This document shows, in pieces, positions 9,994-19,481 of a DNA stretch of 64,000 nucleotides (positions within the stretch are counted from its first letter, which is position 1; each line of letters starts with the position of its first letter). The notes under the pieces were generated by a model, which searched no databases, had not been told where the DNA came from, and worked only from the letters and a program-made list of their open reading frames with translations. The translations under genes and the position numbers were made by a program. This DNA is from Rhizobium tropici CIAT 899 (GTDB lineage Bacteria > Pseudomonadota > Alphaproteobacteria > Rhizobiales > Rhizobiaceae): the NCBI RefSeq assembly GCF_000330885.1, contig NC_020059.1, forward strand, positions 1,105,001-1,169,000. The letters run 5' to 3'.

Positions 9994-11547
9994 ATGTTCA
10001 GGAATATCAAGGACACCTTGTCGCGCAGCACGGCTATGAAGGCTTCCGTCGTCGCAGGCCTCGCTGTCGCTGCCCTGGCAACGGGTGTTCCGGCCGTCGT
10101 CACCGGTGCCTATGCCGATGCCGTCAATGTTCAGGCGCCGCAGGTTCCGAGCTTCGCCAATGTTGTGGATGCCGTTTCGCCGGCCGTTGTGTCTGTTCGC
10201 GTCGAATCCCGTGTCAACCCGGTTGCCGACGAGGATGATTCTTTCGGTCTCGGCCGCGGCTTCGATGACCTTCCGGACGATCACCCGCTGAAGAAGTTCT
10301 TCCGCCAGTTCGAGCAGCAGCAGGGCCGCGGCCAGCAGCACGGCCAGAACCAGCAGAAGAATTCCGACGACAAGGGCCACCTGCGCCCGGTCGCTCAAGG
10401 GTCCGGCTTCTTCGTTTCGGAAGATGGCTACATCGTCACCAACAACCATGTCGTTTCCGATGGTGCAGCTTTCGTCGTCGTCCTCAACGACGGCACCGAA
10501 CTCGACGCCAAGCTCGTCGGCAAGGATAGCCGTACCGATCTCGCTGTCCTCAAGGTCGATCCCAAAGGCAAGAAGTTCACCTATGTCGGCTGGGCCGATG
10601 ACTCCAAGGTTCGCGTCGGTGACTGGGTCGTTGCCGTCGGTAACCCATTCGGCCTCGGTGGCACCGTGACCGCGGGTATCGTTTCGGCCCGGGGCCGCGA
10701 TATCCATTCCGGTCCCTATGACGATTACATCCAAATCGATGCACCGGTGAACAAGGGCAACTCGGGTGGTCCGACCTTCAACCTCAACGGCCAGGTGGTC
10801 GGCATCAATACCGCCATCTTCTCGCAGTCCGGCGGCAGCGTCGGCATCGCCTTCGCGATCCCGGCAACGACGGCCAAGGATGTCGTTGCCGACCTGATCA
10901 AGACCGGCACGGTTTCGCGCGGCTGGCTCGGCGTACAGATCCAGCCCGTCACCAAGGACATTGCCGAATCCCTCGGTCTGTCCGAGGCGAGCGGTGCCCT
11001 CGTGGTTTCTCCGCAGGATGGTTCGCCGGGCCAGAAGGCCGGCATCAAGAACGGCGACGTCGTCACCGCCGTGAATGGCGATCCGGTCAAGGATCCGCGC
11101 GATCTCGCTCGCCGCATCGGCGCGATGCAGCCGGGCTCCAAGGTCGAGGTTTCTATCTGGCGCGCTGGCAAGTCGCAGTCGGTCACGGTTGAGCTCGGCA
11201 CGCTTCCGGCCGATCAGAACCAGGCCTCGAATGACGACTCGCAGCCGAGCCAGCCGCAGCAGCCGTCCTCCGAGAAGGCGCTGGCTGACCTTGGCCTTAC
11301 CGTCGGCCCTTCCGATGATGGCAAGGGCGTAGCGATCACGGCCGTCGATCCCGACTCCGATGCCGCCGATAAGGGCGTGAAGGAAGGCGAAAAGATCACG
11401 TCGGTCAACAATCAGCAGGTCTCCAACGCCGGCGATATTGCCAAGATCATCGAGCAGGCGAAGAAGGACGGTCGTACCCGCGCCCTCTTCCAGATTCAGT
11501 CCGGTGACGGCAGCCGCTTCGTTGCTTTGCCGATCAACGCCGGTTGA
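9994..11547 (+). CDS. degP: DegP/HtrA-family periplasmic serine protease
   Basis: A 517-residue Do-type protease and chaperone of the periplasm. Order: signal peptide (cleavage near AYADA), catalytic domain with His152 (NNHVV), Asp182 (RTDLAVLKVD) and Ser257 (KGNSGGPTFN), then two PDZ domains. A Gln/Gly-rich disordered insert (around residues 105-125) sits in the loop before the catalytic His. A Q/S-rich linker separates the PDZ domains. It probably degrades misfolded envelope proteins under stress. A rho-independent terminator follows at once, so it is likely monocistronic, although the next two-component pair is on the same strand. Confidence 0.93.
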   Translation: MFRNIKDTLSRSTAMKASVVAGLAVAALATGVPAVVTGAYADAVNVQAPQVPSFANVVDAVSPAVVSVRVESRVNPVADEDDSFGLGRGFDDLPDDHPLKKFFRQFEQQQGRGQQHGQNQQKNSDDKGHLRPVAQGSGFFVSEDGYIVTNNHVVSDGAAFVVVLNDGTELDAKLVGKDSRTDLAVLKVDPKGKKFTYVGWADDSKVRVGDWVVAVGNPFGLGGTVTAGIVSARGRDIHSGPYDDYIQIDAPVNKGNSGGPTFNLNGQVVGINTAIFSQSGGSVGIAFAIPATTAKDVVADLIKTGTVSRGWLGVQIQPVTKDIAESLGLSEASGALVVSPQDGSPGQKAGIKNGDVVTAVNGDPVKDPRDLARRIGAMQPGSKVEVSIWRAGKSQSVTVELGTLPADQNQASNDDSQPSQPQQPSSEKALADLGLTVGPSDDGKGVAITAVDPDSDAADKGVKEGEKITSVNNQQVSNAGDIAKIIEQAKKDGRTRALFQIQSGDGSRFVALPINAG

Positions 11548-11571
11548 TCCTTCAGACGGATGAAATGCATT

Positions 11572-11613
11572 GGGAAAGCCGCGCAGGCCACGGCTTGTGC
11601 GGCTTTCCCTTTT
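11572..11613 (+). terminator. rho-independent terminator after degP
   Basis: Perfect 11-base arms GGGAAAGCCGC (11572-11582) and GCGGCTTTCCC (11599-11609) with a 16-base loop, followed by TTTT. It lies 25 bases after the degP stop. Confidence 0.85.
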
Positions 11614-11732
11614 AGAACATGCCAAATGACTGGTTCCAAGGCAGGTGAAAGATGACAACCGCTAGCCAACATGCCGTGAGTTCTCCCGATTCTGGTTGTG
11701 CCGAGGCAGCGTCGGCAGGTAATGTCGCTCAC

Positions 11733-12410
11733 ATGAAGATTCTGATCATCGAAGACGATCTTGAAGCGGCGGCTTACCTTACCAAGGCGTTTCGCGAGGC
11801 CGGCATCGTTGCCGATCACGCGAGCGACGGCGAGAGCGGTCTCTTCATGGCCACCGAGAACACCTATGATGTCGCCATCATCGATCGCATGCTTCCGCGT
11901 CGGGACGGGCTGTCGGTCATCAGCGAATTGCGCCGCAAGGGCGTGCATACGCCGGTTTTGATCCTTTCCGCGCTCGGCCAGGTCGATGATCGTGTCACCG
12001 GCCTGCGCGCCGGCGGCGACGACTACCTGCCCAAGCCCTATGCCTTCAGCGAGCTTCTTGCCCGTGTCGAAGTACTCGGCCGCCGCAAGGGAACGCCGGA
12101 GCAGGACGTCCTCTATCGCGTCGGCGATCTGGAACTGGACCGCCTTTCGCATGAGGTGCGCCGTGGCGGCAAGGAAATCCTGCTGCAGCCGCGCGAGTTC
12201 CGCCTGCTGGAATATCTGATGAAGAATGCAGGCCAGGTCGTCACCCGCACCATGCTGCTCGAAAATGTCTGGGATTATCATTTCGACCCGCAGACGAACG
12301 TCATCGACGTCCACGTTTCGCGCCTGCGCTCCAAGATCGAGAAGGATTTCAGCCAGCCGTTGCTGAAGACCATTCGTGGCGCCGGATACATGATCAAGGA
12401 CGAGGGATGA
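11733..12410 (+). CDS. OmpR-family response regulator
   Basis: A 225-residue response regulator. The receiver domain has EDD at 7-9, phospho-acceptor Asp51 (IIDRMLPRRDG) and Lys in YLPKPY. A C-terminal winged-helix DNA-binding domain follows. ATG 11733 gives the standard MKILIIEDD start. An in-frame ATG at 11652 with an AGGTGAAAG element would add a 27-residue low-complexity leader, so the start is uncertain. The stop overlaps the kinase start by four bases. The degP neighbourhood suggests an envelope-stress or metal signal; the input is not identified. Confidence 0.85.
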   Translation: MKILIIEDDLEAAAYLTKAFREAGIVADHASDGESGLFMATENTYDVAIIDRMLPRRDGLSVISELRRKGVHTPVLILSALGQVDDRVTGLRAGGDDYLPKPYAFSELLARVEVLGRRKGTPEQDVLYRVGDLELDRLSHEVRRGGKEILLQPREFRLLEYLMKNAGQVVTRTMLLENVWDYHFDPQTNVIDVHVSRLRSKIEKDFSQPLLKTIRGAGYMIKDEG

Positions 12411-13822
12411 GTCGCTTCCGCGTCCTCTTCAAGTCCACCGCAGTCCGCCTTTCCGCCCTCTACATTCTTCTTTTTTCGCTTTGCGCCGCGACGCTGGTCT
12501 TCTACGTCACGGCCATGTCCGAACGGCTGTTGACGGGGCAGATCCGCGATGCCGTTCAACAGGAGGTCAGCCAGGTCAAGCGTGCCTATGACATTGGCGG
12601 CCTGAACCTGCTTCTGCGCACCATGGAGCGCCGCGCGCGCCAGCCGGGTGCCAATCTCTATGTCATTGCCGGTCCTTCCGGCGATATCCTGGCCGGCAAC
12701 GTCGCTTCCGTACAGCCCGGTGTGCTAGGGCAGGCCGGCTGGACGGAGCTGCCCTTCTCCTACGAGCGCTACACCGACGCCTCCAACGATCCGGAGCGGC
12801 GTCATCTGGCAATTGCCAATATCTTCATTCTCGACAATGGCTTGCGCATTCTCATCGGCCGCGACCTCGGCGAGCCGGAGCGCTTCCGCGTGCTGGTGCG
12901 TCAGGCGCTGATGCTGGCACTGGCGATTATGGGGCTCGGCGCATTGGTTATCTGGTTCGGTATCGGCCGGAACGCGCTGAAGCGCATCGACCGGATGACG
13001 GACGCTGGCCGCAAGATCATGGCGGGCGATCTCTCGCAGCGCCTGCCGGTCGGCGGTTCCGGCGACGAGTTCGACCGGATGTCGGCATCGCTGAATGCCA
13101 TGCTCGAGCGCATCGAAAAGCTGAACGAAGGGCTGCGGCAGGTCTCCGACAATATCGCCCATGACCTCAAGACCCCGTTGACGCGCCTGCGCAACAAGGC
13201 GGCCGATGCGCTCGATAATGCCGATAGCGAGGGCCGCCGCACGGCACTTGAGGGCATTATCGGCGAATCCGATCAGCTGATCCGCACCTTCAACGCGCTT
13301 TTGATGATTTCCCGCGTCGAGGCGGGTTCCGTGGCCGCCGAGATGACTGCGGTCGATCTTTCCTCCATCGTTGCCGATACGGCGGAACTTTACGAGCCGG
13401 TGGCGGAAGAGGCGGGTCTGGCGCTCACCGCCGAGATAGAGCCGGAAGTCGAGGTGCAAGGAAACCGCGAGCTGATCGGCCAGGCGCTGTTCAATCTCAT
13501 CGACAATGCCCTTAAATACGCGTCGGGCTGCAACGGAAAACCGGCGATCACGTTTAAGCTGGCGCGCACGAGCGACGCGGTGACGCTCGCCGTTGCCGAT
13601 CATGGGCCGGGGATACCTGCCCATCAGCGTGCCGATGTGGTCAAACGCTTCTTTCGGCTGGACGAAAGCCGCTCCAAGCCGGGAACCGGCCTTGGCCTGG
13701 CGCTGGTGGAAGCCGTAATGGAGCTGCATGGCGGCCGGCTGGAGCTTTCCGATACCGATCCCGAAAATCCAGACGCCAAGGGATTAACGGTCACCATGAT
13801 CTTCCCCATGCAGAAACAATAG
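12407..13822 (+). CDS. sensor histidine kinase (HAMP, class I)
   Basis: A 471-residue membrane kinase partner of the preceding regulator, overlapping it by four bases. Order: TM1 (about 12-35), a periplasmic domain, TM2 (about 165-188), HAMP, phospho-acceptor His252 in NIAHDLKTPLTRL, then an ATPase domain with N box LIDNALKYA and G boxes VADHGPGIPA and GTGLGLALV. The architecture resembles metal- and envelope-responsive EnvZ/CusS-type kinases. The ligand cannot be told from sequence. Confidence 0.87.
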   Translation: MSRFRVLFKSTAVRLSALYILLFSLCAATLVFYVTAMSERLLTGQIRDAVQQEVSQVKRAYDIGGLNLLLRTMERRARQPGANLYVIAGPSGDILAGNVASVQPGVLGQAGWTELPFSYERYTDASNDPERRHLAIANIFILDNGLRILIGRDLGEPERFRVLVRQALMLALAIMGLGALVIWFGIGRNALKRIDRMTDAGRKIMAGDLSQRLPVGGSGDEFDRMSASLNAMLERIEKLNEGLRQVSDNIAHDLKTPLTRLRNKAADALDNADSEGRRTALEGIIGESDQLIRTFNALLMISRVEAGSVAAEMTAVDLSSIVADTAELYEPVAEEAGLALTAEIEPEVEVQGNRELIGQALFNLIDNALKYASGCNGKPAITFKLARTSDAVTLAVADHGPGIPAHQRADVVKRFFRLDESRSKPGTGLGLALVEAVMELHGGRLELSDTDPENPDAKGLTVTMIFPMQKQ

Positions 13823-13837
13823 GTTAATCCTGCGCTA

Positions 13838-13949
13838 GAGCCGGATGATTTTAGGTCGAAACGACCTAAAATCTGAATCCGCTCCAGCGTCAAAGAAGTA
13901 GAGCATGATGCTGGCCGAAAACCGCTCACACTTTTCGGCATCATGTTCT
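13838..13949. repeat. rhizobial composite intergenic palindrome (RIME-like)
   Basis: Two adjacent inverted repeats between the kinase gene and glnE. The first has perfect 12-base arms GATTTTAGGTCG (13847-13858) and CGACCTAAAATC (13862-13873), extended outward by GAG-CGGAT / ATCCGCTC with one bulge. The second pairs 13901-13921 with 13932-13948 around CCGAAAA / TTTTCGG and CATGATGC / GCATCATG. This resembles the rhizobium-specific intergenic mosaic elements; assignment is from memory of the motif. Confidence 0.65.
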
Positions 13950-13975
13950 ATCCGCTTGCTGTTGGGGAGAACTGC

Positions 13976-16936
13976 ATGACGACGACGCAAAGCGATTTGC
14001 TGCGGGAGGTTTCGGCCGGGCGGCTGCGGGCGTTCAACCAGACGGAGACGAAGTCTGTACTGGCGGATCTCAAGCAGATCGCCGGAGACGAGCCCGTCAT
14101 TGCCGATCTGCTAGCGGGCGAAAGCGCGTTGCGGGATTTTGTCGTCGCTGCCCTTACTCTCTCTCCTCATCTGCGGGAAACTGCCAGTCTCGAACCGTCT
14201 CTTCTGGTTGCCGCCATCGAGAAGCCGCTGTCGCCGCAGATCGAAGCATTGGTTGGGGAAGCTCGGCAAGCCTGGCTGCCGGGGGAGGACGGGGGAGTTT
14301 CGCCTTCCGAATCCGAGGTGATGAGCCGCCTGCGCATCGCCAAGCGCCGCGCTGCCTTTCTCATCGCACTCGCCGATCTCGCTCGCATTTATGATGGCAA
14401 GCAGACCACCCGTTGGCTGAGCCGGCTGGCCGAGGCCTCTATTTCAGCGGCCATCGACCATCTGCTGCTGTCGTCGCATGAGGCCGGCAAGATCACGGTT
14501 CCCGATCCCGCCACTCCGAGCGAGAATTCCGGCCTAATCGTGCTCGGCATGGGTAAGCTCGGAGCGGAAGAACTGAACTATTCCTCCGATATCGATCTGG
14601 TCGTCTTCTTCGATGAGACCGCGGGCATCGTTCCCGATCCCGACGATGCCATCGACATCTTCCCGCGGCTGATGCGGCGGCTGGTGCGGATCCTGCAGGA
14701 GCGCACGGCGGATGGCTATGTCTTCCGCACCGATCTTCGCTTGCGCCCCGATCCCGGCTCGACGCCGCTCGCGATCCCTGTGGATGCGGCGATGATCTAT
14801 TACGAGGGCAGGGGGCAGAACTGGGAACGCGCCGCCTTCATCAAGGCGCGGCCCGTCGGCGGCGATATCGCCGCCGGTCAGGCCTTCATCCGCGATCTCG
14901 TGCCCTTCGTCTTTCGTAAATATCTGGATTATGCCGCGATATCGGACATCCACTCCATCAAGCGGCAGATCCACGCGCATAAGGGACATGGCGCGATCGC
15001 GGTCAAAGGTCACAACGTCAAGCTCGGCCGCGGCGGCATTCGCGAGATCGAGTTCTTCGTGCAGACGCAGCAGCTGATCGCCGGCGGGAGAATGCCGGCC
15101 TTGCGCAGCCGATCGACGGAGCAGACGCTTGCCGAACTGACCGAGGCGAAGTGGATCGATGCGGAAACCCGCGACGAGCTGACCTCGGCCTACTGGTTCC
15201 TGCGCGATGTCGAGCATCGTATCCAGATGGTGCGGGACGAGCAGACGCATCTGCTGCCGGAAACCGATGCCGAGCTGAGGCGCATCGCCTATATGATGGG
15301 CTTTGCCGATGTGTCGGCTTTCTCCGAAGCACTGGTGACGACATTGAAGACGGTTGAGCGCCGCTATGCGCGCCTCTTCGAACAGGAAACGAAGCTGTCG
15401 AGCGAAACCGGCAACCTCGTTTTCACCGGCCAGGGCGACGATCCGGATACGCTGGAGACGCTGCGGCGCCTCGGCTTCGAGCGACCGTCCGACATCGCCA
15501 ATGTCATCCGCACCTGGCACTACGGCCGGTATCGCGCCACGCAATCCGTGGAAGCGCGCGAGCGGCTGACGGAATTGACGCCGGAGCTGTTGCGCGTCTT
15601 TGGCGAAAGCAAGCGTGCCGACAAGGCTTTGCTGCGCTTTGACAGCTTTATTTCCGGCCTGCCGGCAGGCATCCAGCTCTTCTCGTTGCTCGGAACCAAT
15701 CCGGCGCTTCTCTCGCTCATTGTCAACATCATGTCGTCGGCGCCGCGGCTTGCCGAAATCATCGCAGCCAAGCCGCATGTCTTTGACGGCATGCTGGATC
15801 CAAGGCTGATGGCCGAACTGCCGACGCGCGATTATCTCGCCGAACGCCTGAAAAGCTTCCTGGCCCCGGCGAGACATTATGAAGAGACGCTCGATCTGCT
15901 GCGCATCTTCGCATCCGAACAGCGCTTCCTGATCGGCATTCGCCTGCTGACGGGCGCAATTGGCGGAACGATGGCGGCCCGCGCCTTCACCTACCTTGCC
16001 GATCTCATCGTCGAGGCGGCACTGGATGCTGTCATGAAGGAAATCCGGGCAGCACACGGCGAATATCCCGGCGGCCGCGTCGCCGTTGTCGGCATGGGCA
16101 AGCTCGGCAGCTTCGAGCTCTCGGCCGGTTCCGACATCGATATCATCCTACTTTACGATTACGACGATACGGCCGGCGAGTCCGATGGCCCGAAACCGCT
16201 GGATGCGACGCGCTATTTCACGCGTATCACGCAGCGCTTGATCGCGGCCCTTTCGGCGCCGACGGCCGAGGGCGTACTCTACGAGGTCGACATGCGCCTC
16301 CGGCCCTCCGGCAACAAAGGTCCGGTCGCAACGCGCATCAACTCCTTCGAGAAGTACCAGCGCGAGGAAGCCTGGACCTGGGAACATATGGCGCTTTCGC
16401 GGGCGCGGTTGATCTGCGGCGACGAGGCACTGGTGAACGATGCGGAGCGCATCATCGGCGAGGTTCTCTCGGCGCAGAGAGATATAACCAAAATCGCCAA
16501 GGATGTTCGCGAGATGCGCGGCATGATCGAACAGGAAAAGCCGCCGGAGAGCATTTGGGATCTGAAGCTTATCTCTGGCGGGCTGATCGATATCGAATTC
16601 ATCGCGCAATATCTCCGCCTGATCGCGCCTGCCCGTGGAGTCGGCATCGATGCAAACGGCCTTAGCACGGCCGAGGCGTTGAAATTGCTGGGCGGCAGCC
16701 TGATGGACCGCAACGATCTGGACGTCTGCCTCAAGGCTCTGCAGCTCTACACGGAAGTATCGCAGCTCATCCGGCTTTGCATCGACGGTACGTTCGATCC
16801 GAAAAACACGCCTTCCGGCCTGATCGAACTGGTCTGCCGCGCCGGAGATTGTCCGGATCTCCGCACGCTGGAAGCCGAGCTGAAGCGCCTGTCGAAAGCG
16901 GTGCGGAAGGTATTCCAGGCAACGGTCGGCAGCTGA
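13976..16936 (+). CDS. glnE: bifunctional glutamine synthetase adenylyltransferase/adenylyl-removing enzyme
   Basis: A 986-residue regulator of glutamine synthetase that adds or removes AMP in response to PII and glutamine. Two nucleotidyltransferase domains are visible, each with the G-S-D-x-D-type core. The N-terminal removing domain has GMGKLGAEELNYSSDIDLVVFF (positions about 196-217). The C-terminal transferase domain has GMGKLGSFELSAGSDIDIIL (about 707). ATG 13976 is preceded by GGGGAGA five bases upstream; a longer start at 13943 falls inside the palindromic repeat. The gene abuts the convergent pleC-like gene with no spacer. Confidence 0.93.
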   Translation: MTTTQSDLLREVSAGRLRAFNQTETKSVLADLKQIAGDEPVIADLLAGESALRDFVVAALTLSPHLRETASLEPSLLVAAIEKPLSPQIEALVGEARQAWLPGEDGGVSPSESEVMSRLRIAKRRAAFLIALADLARIYDGKQTTRWLSRLAEASISAAIDHLLLSSHEAGKITVPDPATPSENSGLIVLGMGKLGAEELNYSSDIDLVVFFDETAGIVPDPDDAIDIFPRLMRRLVRILQERTADGYVFRTDLRLRPDPGSTPLAIPVDAAMIYYEGRGQNWERAAFIKARPVGGDIAAGQAFIRDLVPFVFRKYLDYAAISDIHSIKRQIHAHKGHGAIAVKGHNVKLGRGGIREIEFFVQTQQLIAGGRMPALRSRSTEQTLAELTEAKWIDAETRDELTSAYWFLRDVEHRIQMVRDEQTHLLPETDAELRRIAYMMGFADVSAFSEALVTTLKTVERRYARLFEQETKLSSETGNLVFTGQGDDPDTLETLRRLGFERPSDIANVIRTWHYGRYRATQSVEARERLTELTPELLRVFGESKRADKALLRFDSFISGLPAGIQLFSLLGTNPALLSLIVNIMSSAPRLAEIIAAKPHVFDGMLDPRLMAELPTRDYLAERLKSFLAPARHYEETLDLLRIFASEQRFLIGIRLLTGAIGGTMAARAFTYLADLIVEAALDAVMKEIRAAHGEYPGGRVAVVGMGKLGSFELSAGSDIDIILLYDYDDTAGESDGPKPLDATRYFTRITQRLIAALSAPTAEGVLYEVDMRLRPSGNKGPVATRINSFEKYQREEAWTWEHMALSRARLICGDEALVNDAERIIGEVLSAQRDITKIAKDVREMRGMIEQEKPPESIWDLKLISGGLIDIEFIAQYLRLIAPARGVGIDANGLSTAEALKLLGGSLMDRNDLDVCLKALQLYTEVSQLIRLCIDGTFDPKNTPSGLIELVCRAGDCPDLRTLEAELKRLSKAVRKVFQATVGS

Positions 16937-19252
16937 TCAGCTCTGATCCGGGATGCGGATTGCGATCATGGTGCCTATGCCCTCGCGGGAGCGGATGCGC
17001 ATGCGGCCGTGATGTAAGGCGGTGAGCGATCTGGAAATGGCGAGTCCCAGGCCGGAGCCTCCCTTGCTCTTCGCATATTGGCTCTGCACCTGTTCGAAGG
17101 GCTGGCCGATCTTGCTCATCGCCGATTTCGGAATGCCGATGCCTGTATCGGCGATGACGAGCATGACGGCATCCCCGACCCTGCGCGTGCGAACCGAGAT
17201 ACGGCCACCGTCATTGGTGAATTTCACCGCGTTGGAAAGCAGGTTGAGCACGATCTGCTTCATCGCCCGACGGTCGGCGCTCAGCTTGATGTCGGAAGAG
17301 ATGCGCTGTTCGACGAGAATGTTCTTCTGCGCCGCCGGAATGCGGGTGAACCGCAGGCATTCCTCGATGAGCGGCGCGAGATTGATCCGCTCGCAGCTGA
17401 GCTTCATATGCCCGGCTTCGATCTTCGACATGTCGAGGATGTCGTTGATGACGTTAAGCAGATGCTTGCCGCTGTCGTGAATGTCCTTGGCATATTCATT
17501 GTAGCGGGCCGAGCCGAGCGGACCGAACATCTGATCCTGCAGGATTTCCGAGAAGCCGAGAATGGCGTTGAGCGGCGTGCGCAGCTCATGCGACATGTTG
17601 GCGAGGAATTCTGATTTCGCCTTATTGGCGGCTTCGGCGCGTTCCTTCTCCGCAAGATAATTGGTGTTGGCAGTCGAAAGCTCCGCCTTCTGCTTTTCCA
17701 GAATCCGCCGCGATGCCGAGAGGTCGTTGATGGTCGCCATAAGCCGGCGTTCTGATTCGCGAAGCCGCTCCTGATTGCGCTTGAGTTGGGTAATATCGGT
17801 GCCGACCGAGACGAGGCCGCCGTCGCGGGTGCGGCGCTCGTTGATCTGCAGCCAGCGCTCGTCGGCAAGCTGCACTTCCGTCGTCTGCGAGTGATTGGAG
17901 CGACCGGGATCGACGATACGGCGCTCGATGACCGGCCGTGCGGCAGCGGCATTGACGACGGCGCGCTCGGTACCCGGCACGAGCACATTGTCCGGCAGGC
18001 CGTATGCCTGCTGGAAATGGGCGTTGCACATGACCAGGCGTTCGTTCTTGTCCCACAGCACGAAGGCTTCGGAAGTGCATTCGATGGCGTCGGCCAGGCG
18101 CTGATCGGCTTCTGCATAGCGCTGCGCCAGCCGATGCTGTTCGGTTACGTCCATGGCGATGCCGATCATGTGGACGCGGCCGGAATTGGTCCGGATCACC
18201 TGGGCGCGGGCGCGCATCCAGACATAATGTCCCTTGGCATGGCGGATGCGCAGGATCTGGTCCACCTGGCCGGCATTGCCGCGGGTGACGGTGCGGGCAA
18301 GCATATGCAGACTGCTATCATCCGGATGCATCAGCCGCGCCGCGTCCGTGAAGGCGAGCGGCTTGTCGGCGACCGGCAACCCGAGCATATCGTACATCGA
18401 CCGCGACCAGAAGAACTGGCGACTGGTGAAATCGAAATCCCAGAGGCCGCAGCGGCCGCGCGACAGCGCCGTTTCGACACGCAGGTTGGATTCGAGAAAG
18501 ATTTCGTCCGCATCCCGGGCGCGCTTTACCTGTGTGTAATAGGCGTAGAGAATGACGAGCAGGATGGAGGATATGCCGGCGAAGAGCGTGACGTTGAGGG
18601 TGAGCTCGTCGCGCCAAAGCTTTTCGATCTCATCCATCGAGGCTGCCGACAGAATGAAATCGCCCTTGTCGCCGATCAGAGAAATCGCGGCATAATAGGG
18701 CTCGCCGCCGATCATGGTTTCGATCACGCCGGCATGATCGCCGAAACTGCGGATGGCCGTTACTTCCGGAAAGAAATCGGAGATCAGCATGCCGATATAG
18801 CCGGAACCGGCGGCCGACGAACCGAATACACGGCCGCTCGACTGCACGAGCAGGACGAAGGCGCCGCTGTCCAGCCGATCCTGCGGCAGGTAGGAGGCGA
18901 GTTTTCGCTCCGCGCCACGACGGTCGCCAGCCTGGAATAGGCTGGCATCGTTCGAAAAGGCTGCTGCTGCTGCTGCGATGGAAAGCGAGGTCGTTCGGCG
19001 GGCGGAAGCCGCCATGCGGCTATGTTCCGTGATCATGCCGAAGAAATGCGAGGCGGCAACGACCATCAGGAAGGAAACGATGAGGACCGGGATGATGCGC
19101 TTGAGAATATGTTCCGTCTGCGGAAAACGACGCGAAATCGTCTCCATCCGCACTCCGGTTCGATCAGTAACGCCGCTATGCCAGGATTTCAGGCCGTCGA
19201 AATTAACACGCAGCCGTCCATCGGCCGCGGTTGCCCGCCGCACGTCCACCAT
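16937..19252 (-). CDS. pleC: PleC/CbrA-type PAS sensor histidine kinase (cell-cycle kinase)
   Basis: A 771-residue kinase. Order: TM1 (about 51-73), a periplasmic sensor region of about 130 residues, TM2 (about 212-235), two PAS domains, a coiled linker, then His555 in MSHELRTPLNAILGFSE and an ATPase domain (NLLSNAVKF, DTGIGIP, GSGLGLAIS). That histidine box is typical of the DivJ/PleC/PdhS/CbrA group, which set DivK phosphorylation and so CtrA activity. Position next to glnE matches my memory of S. meliloti pleC; CbrA is the alternative. ATG 19147 with GGAG five bases upstream is a possible shorter start. No receiver domain is present. Confidence 0.75.
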   Translation of the reverse strand: MVDVRRATAADGRLRVNFDGLKSWHSGVTDRTGVRMETISRRFPQTEHILKRIIPVLIVSFLMVVAASHFFGMITEHSRMAASARRTTSLSIAAAAAAFSNDASLFQAGDRRGAERKLASYLPQDRLDSGAFVLLVQSSGRVFGSSAAGSGYIGMLISDFFPEVTAIRSFGDHAGVIETMIGGEPYYAAISLIGDKGDFILSAASMDEIEKLWRDELTLNVTLFAGISSILLVILYAYYTQVKRARDADEIFLESNLRVETALSRGRCGLWDFDFTSRQFFWSRSMYDMLGLPVADKPLAFTDAARLMHPDDSSLHMLARTVTRGNAGQVDQILRIRHAKGHYVWMRARAQVIRTNSGRVHMIGIAMDVTEQHRLAQRYAEADQRLADAIECTSEAFVLWDKNERLVMCNAHFQQAYGLPDNVLVPGTERAVVNAAAARPVIERRIVDPGRSNHSQTTEVQLADERWLQINERRTRDGGLVSVGTDITQLKRNQERLRESERRLMATINDLSASRRILEKQKAELSTANTNYLAEKERAEAANKAKSEFLANMSHELRTPLNAILGFSEILQDQMFGPLGSARYNEYAKDIHDSGKHLLNVINDILDMSKIEAGHMKLSCERINLAPLIEECLRFTRIPAAQKNILVEQRISSDIKLSADRRAMKQIVLNLLSNAVKFTNDGGRISVRTRRVGDAVMLVIADTGIGIPKSAMSKIGQPFEQVQSQYAKSKGGSGLGLAISRSLTALHHGRMRIRSREGIGTMIAIRIPDQS

Positions 19253-19275
19253 CGCTTTAGCCTTGTCCCTCGTGT

Positions 19276-19364
19276 GATTCGCTGCGCCGCTCGCCCGAAT
19301 CTGCCTTAATGAATCATTCGTGATTCGGCTTGTCCAGAGGGTGCGGTAAAACTTTCTTAACCAT
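19276..19364. promoter_or_regulatory. GANTC cluster and CtrA-like box upstream of the pleC-like gene
   Basis: Four GANTC sites start at 19276, 19297, 19311 and 19322. The last two form a perfect inverted repeat GAATCA-TTCG-TGATTC. Further upstream, 19346-19364 reads GTAA-N7-TTAACCAT, one mismatch from the CtrA consensus TTAA-N7-TTAACC and containing the rhizobial TTAACCAT core at 19357-19364. All lie in the 229-base gap between the pleC-like gene and the pepN stop. Function is inferred. Confidence 0.5.
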
Positions 19365-19481
19365 CTGCGATTTCAGCATATTTTACACACGCAGCGGTAA
19401 GTTGCACGCGTTCGGGACTCGTTGAAGCTGAAAAGGCCGATGCAAATCAGCCTTTGAAATCGGTGCGCCGGGTGATCGAAA

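Noticed and set aside
9928..11658. A 576-codon open frame antisense to degP
   Set aside because: Typical mirror frame caused by strong GC-rich third-position bias; no motif, and degP is unambiguous.
14534..16057. A 507-codon open frame antisense to glnE
   Set aside because: Mirror frame of a well-supported gene; low-complexity arginine/alanine content and no start signal.
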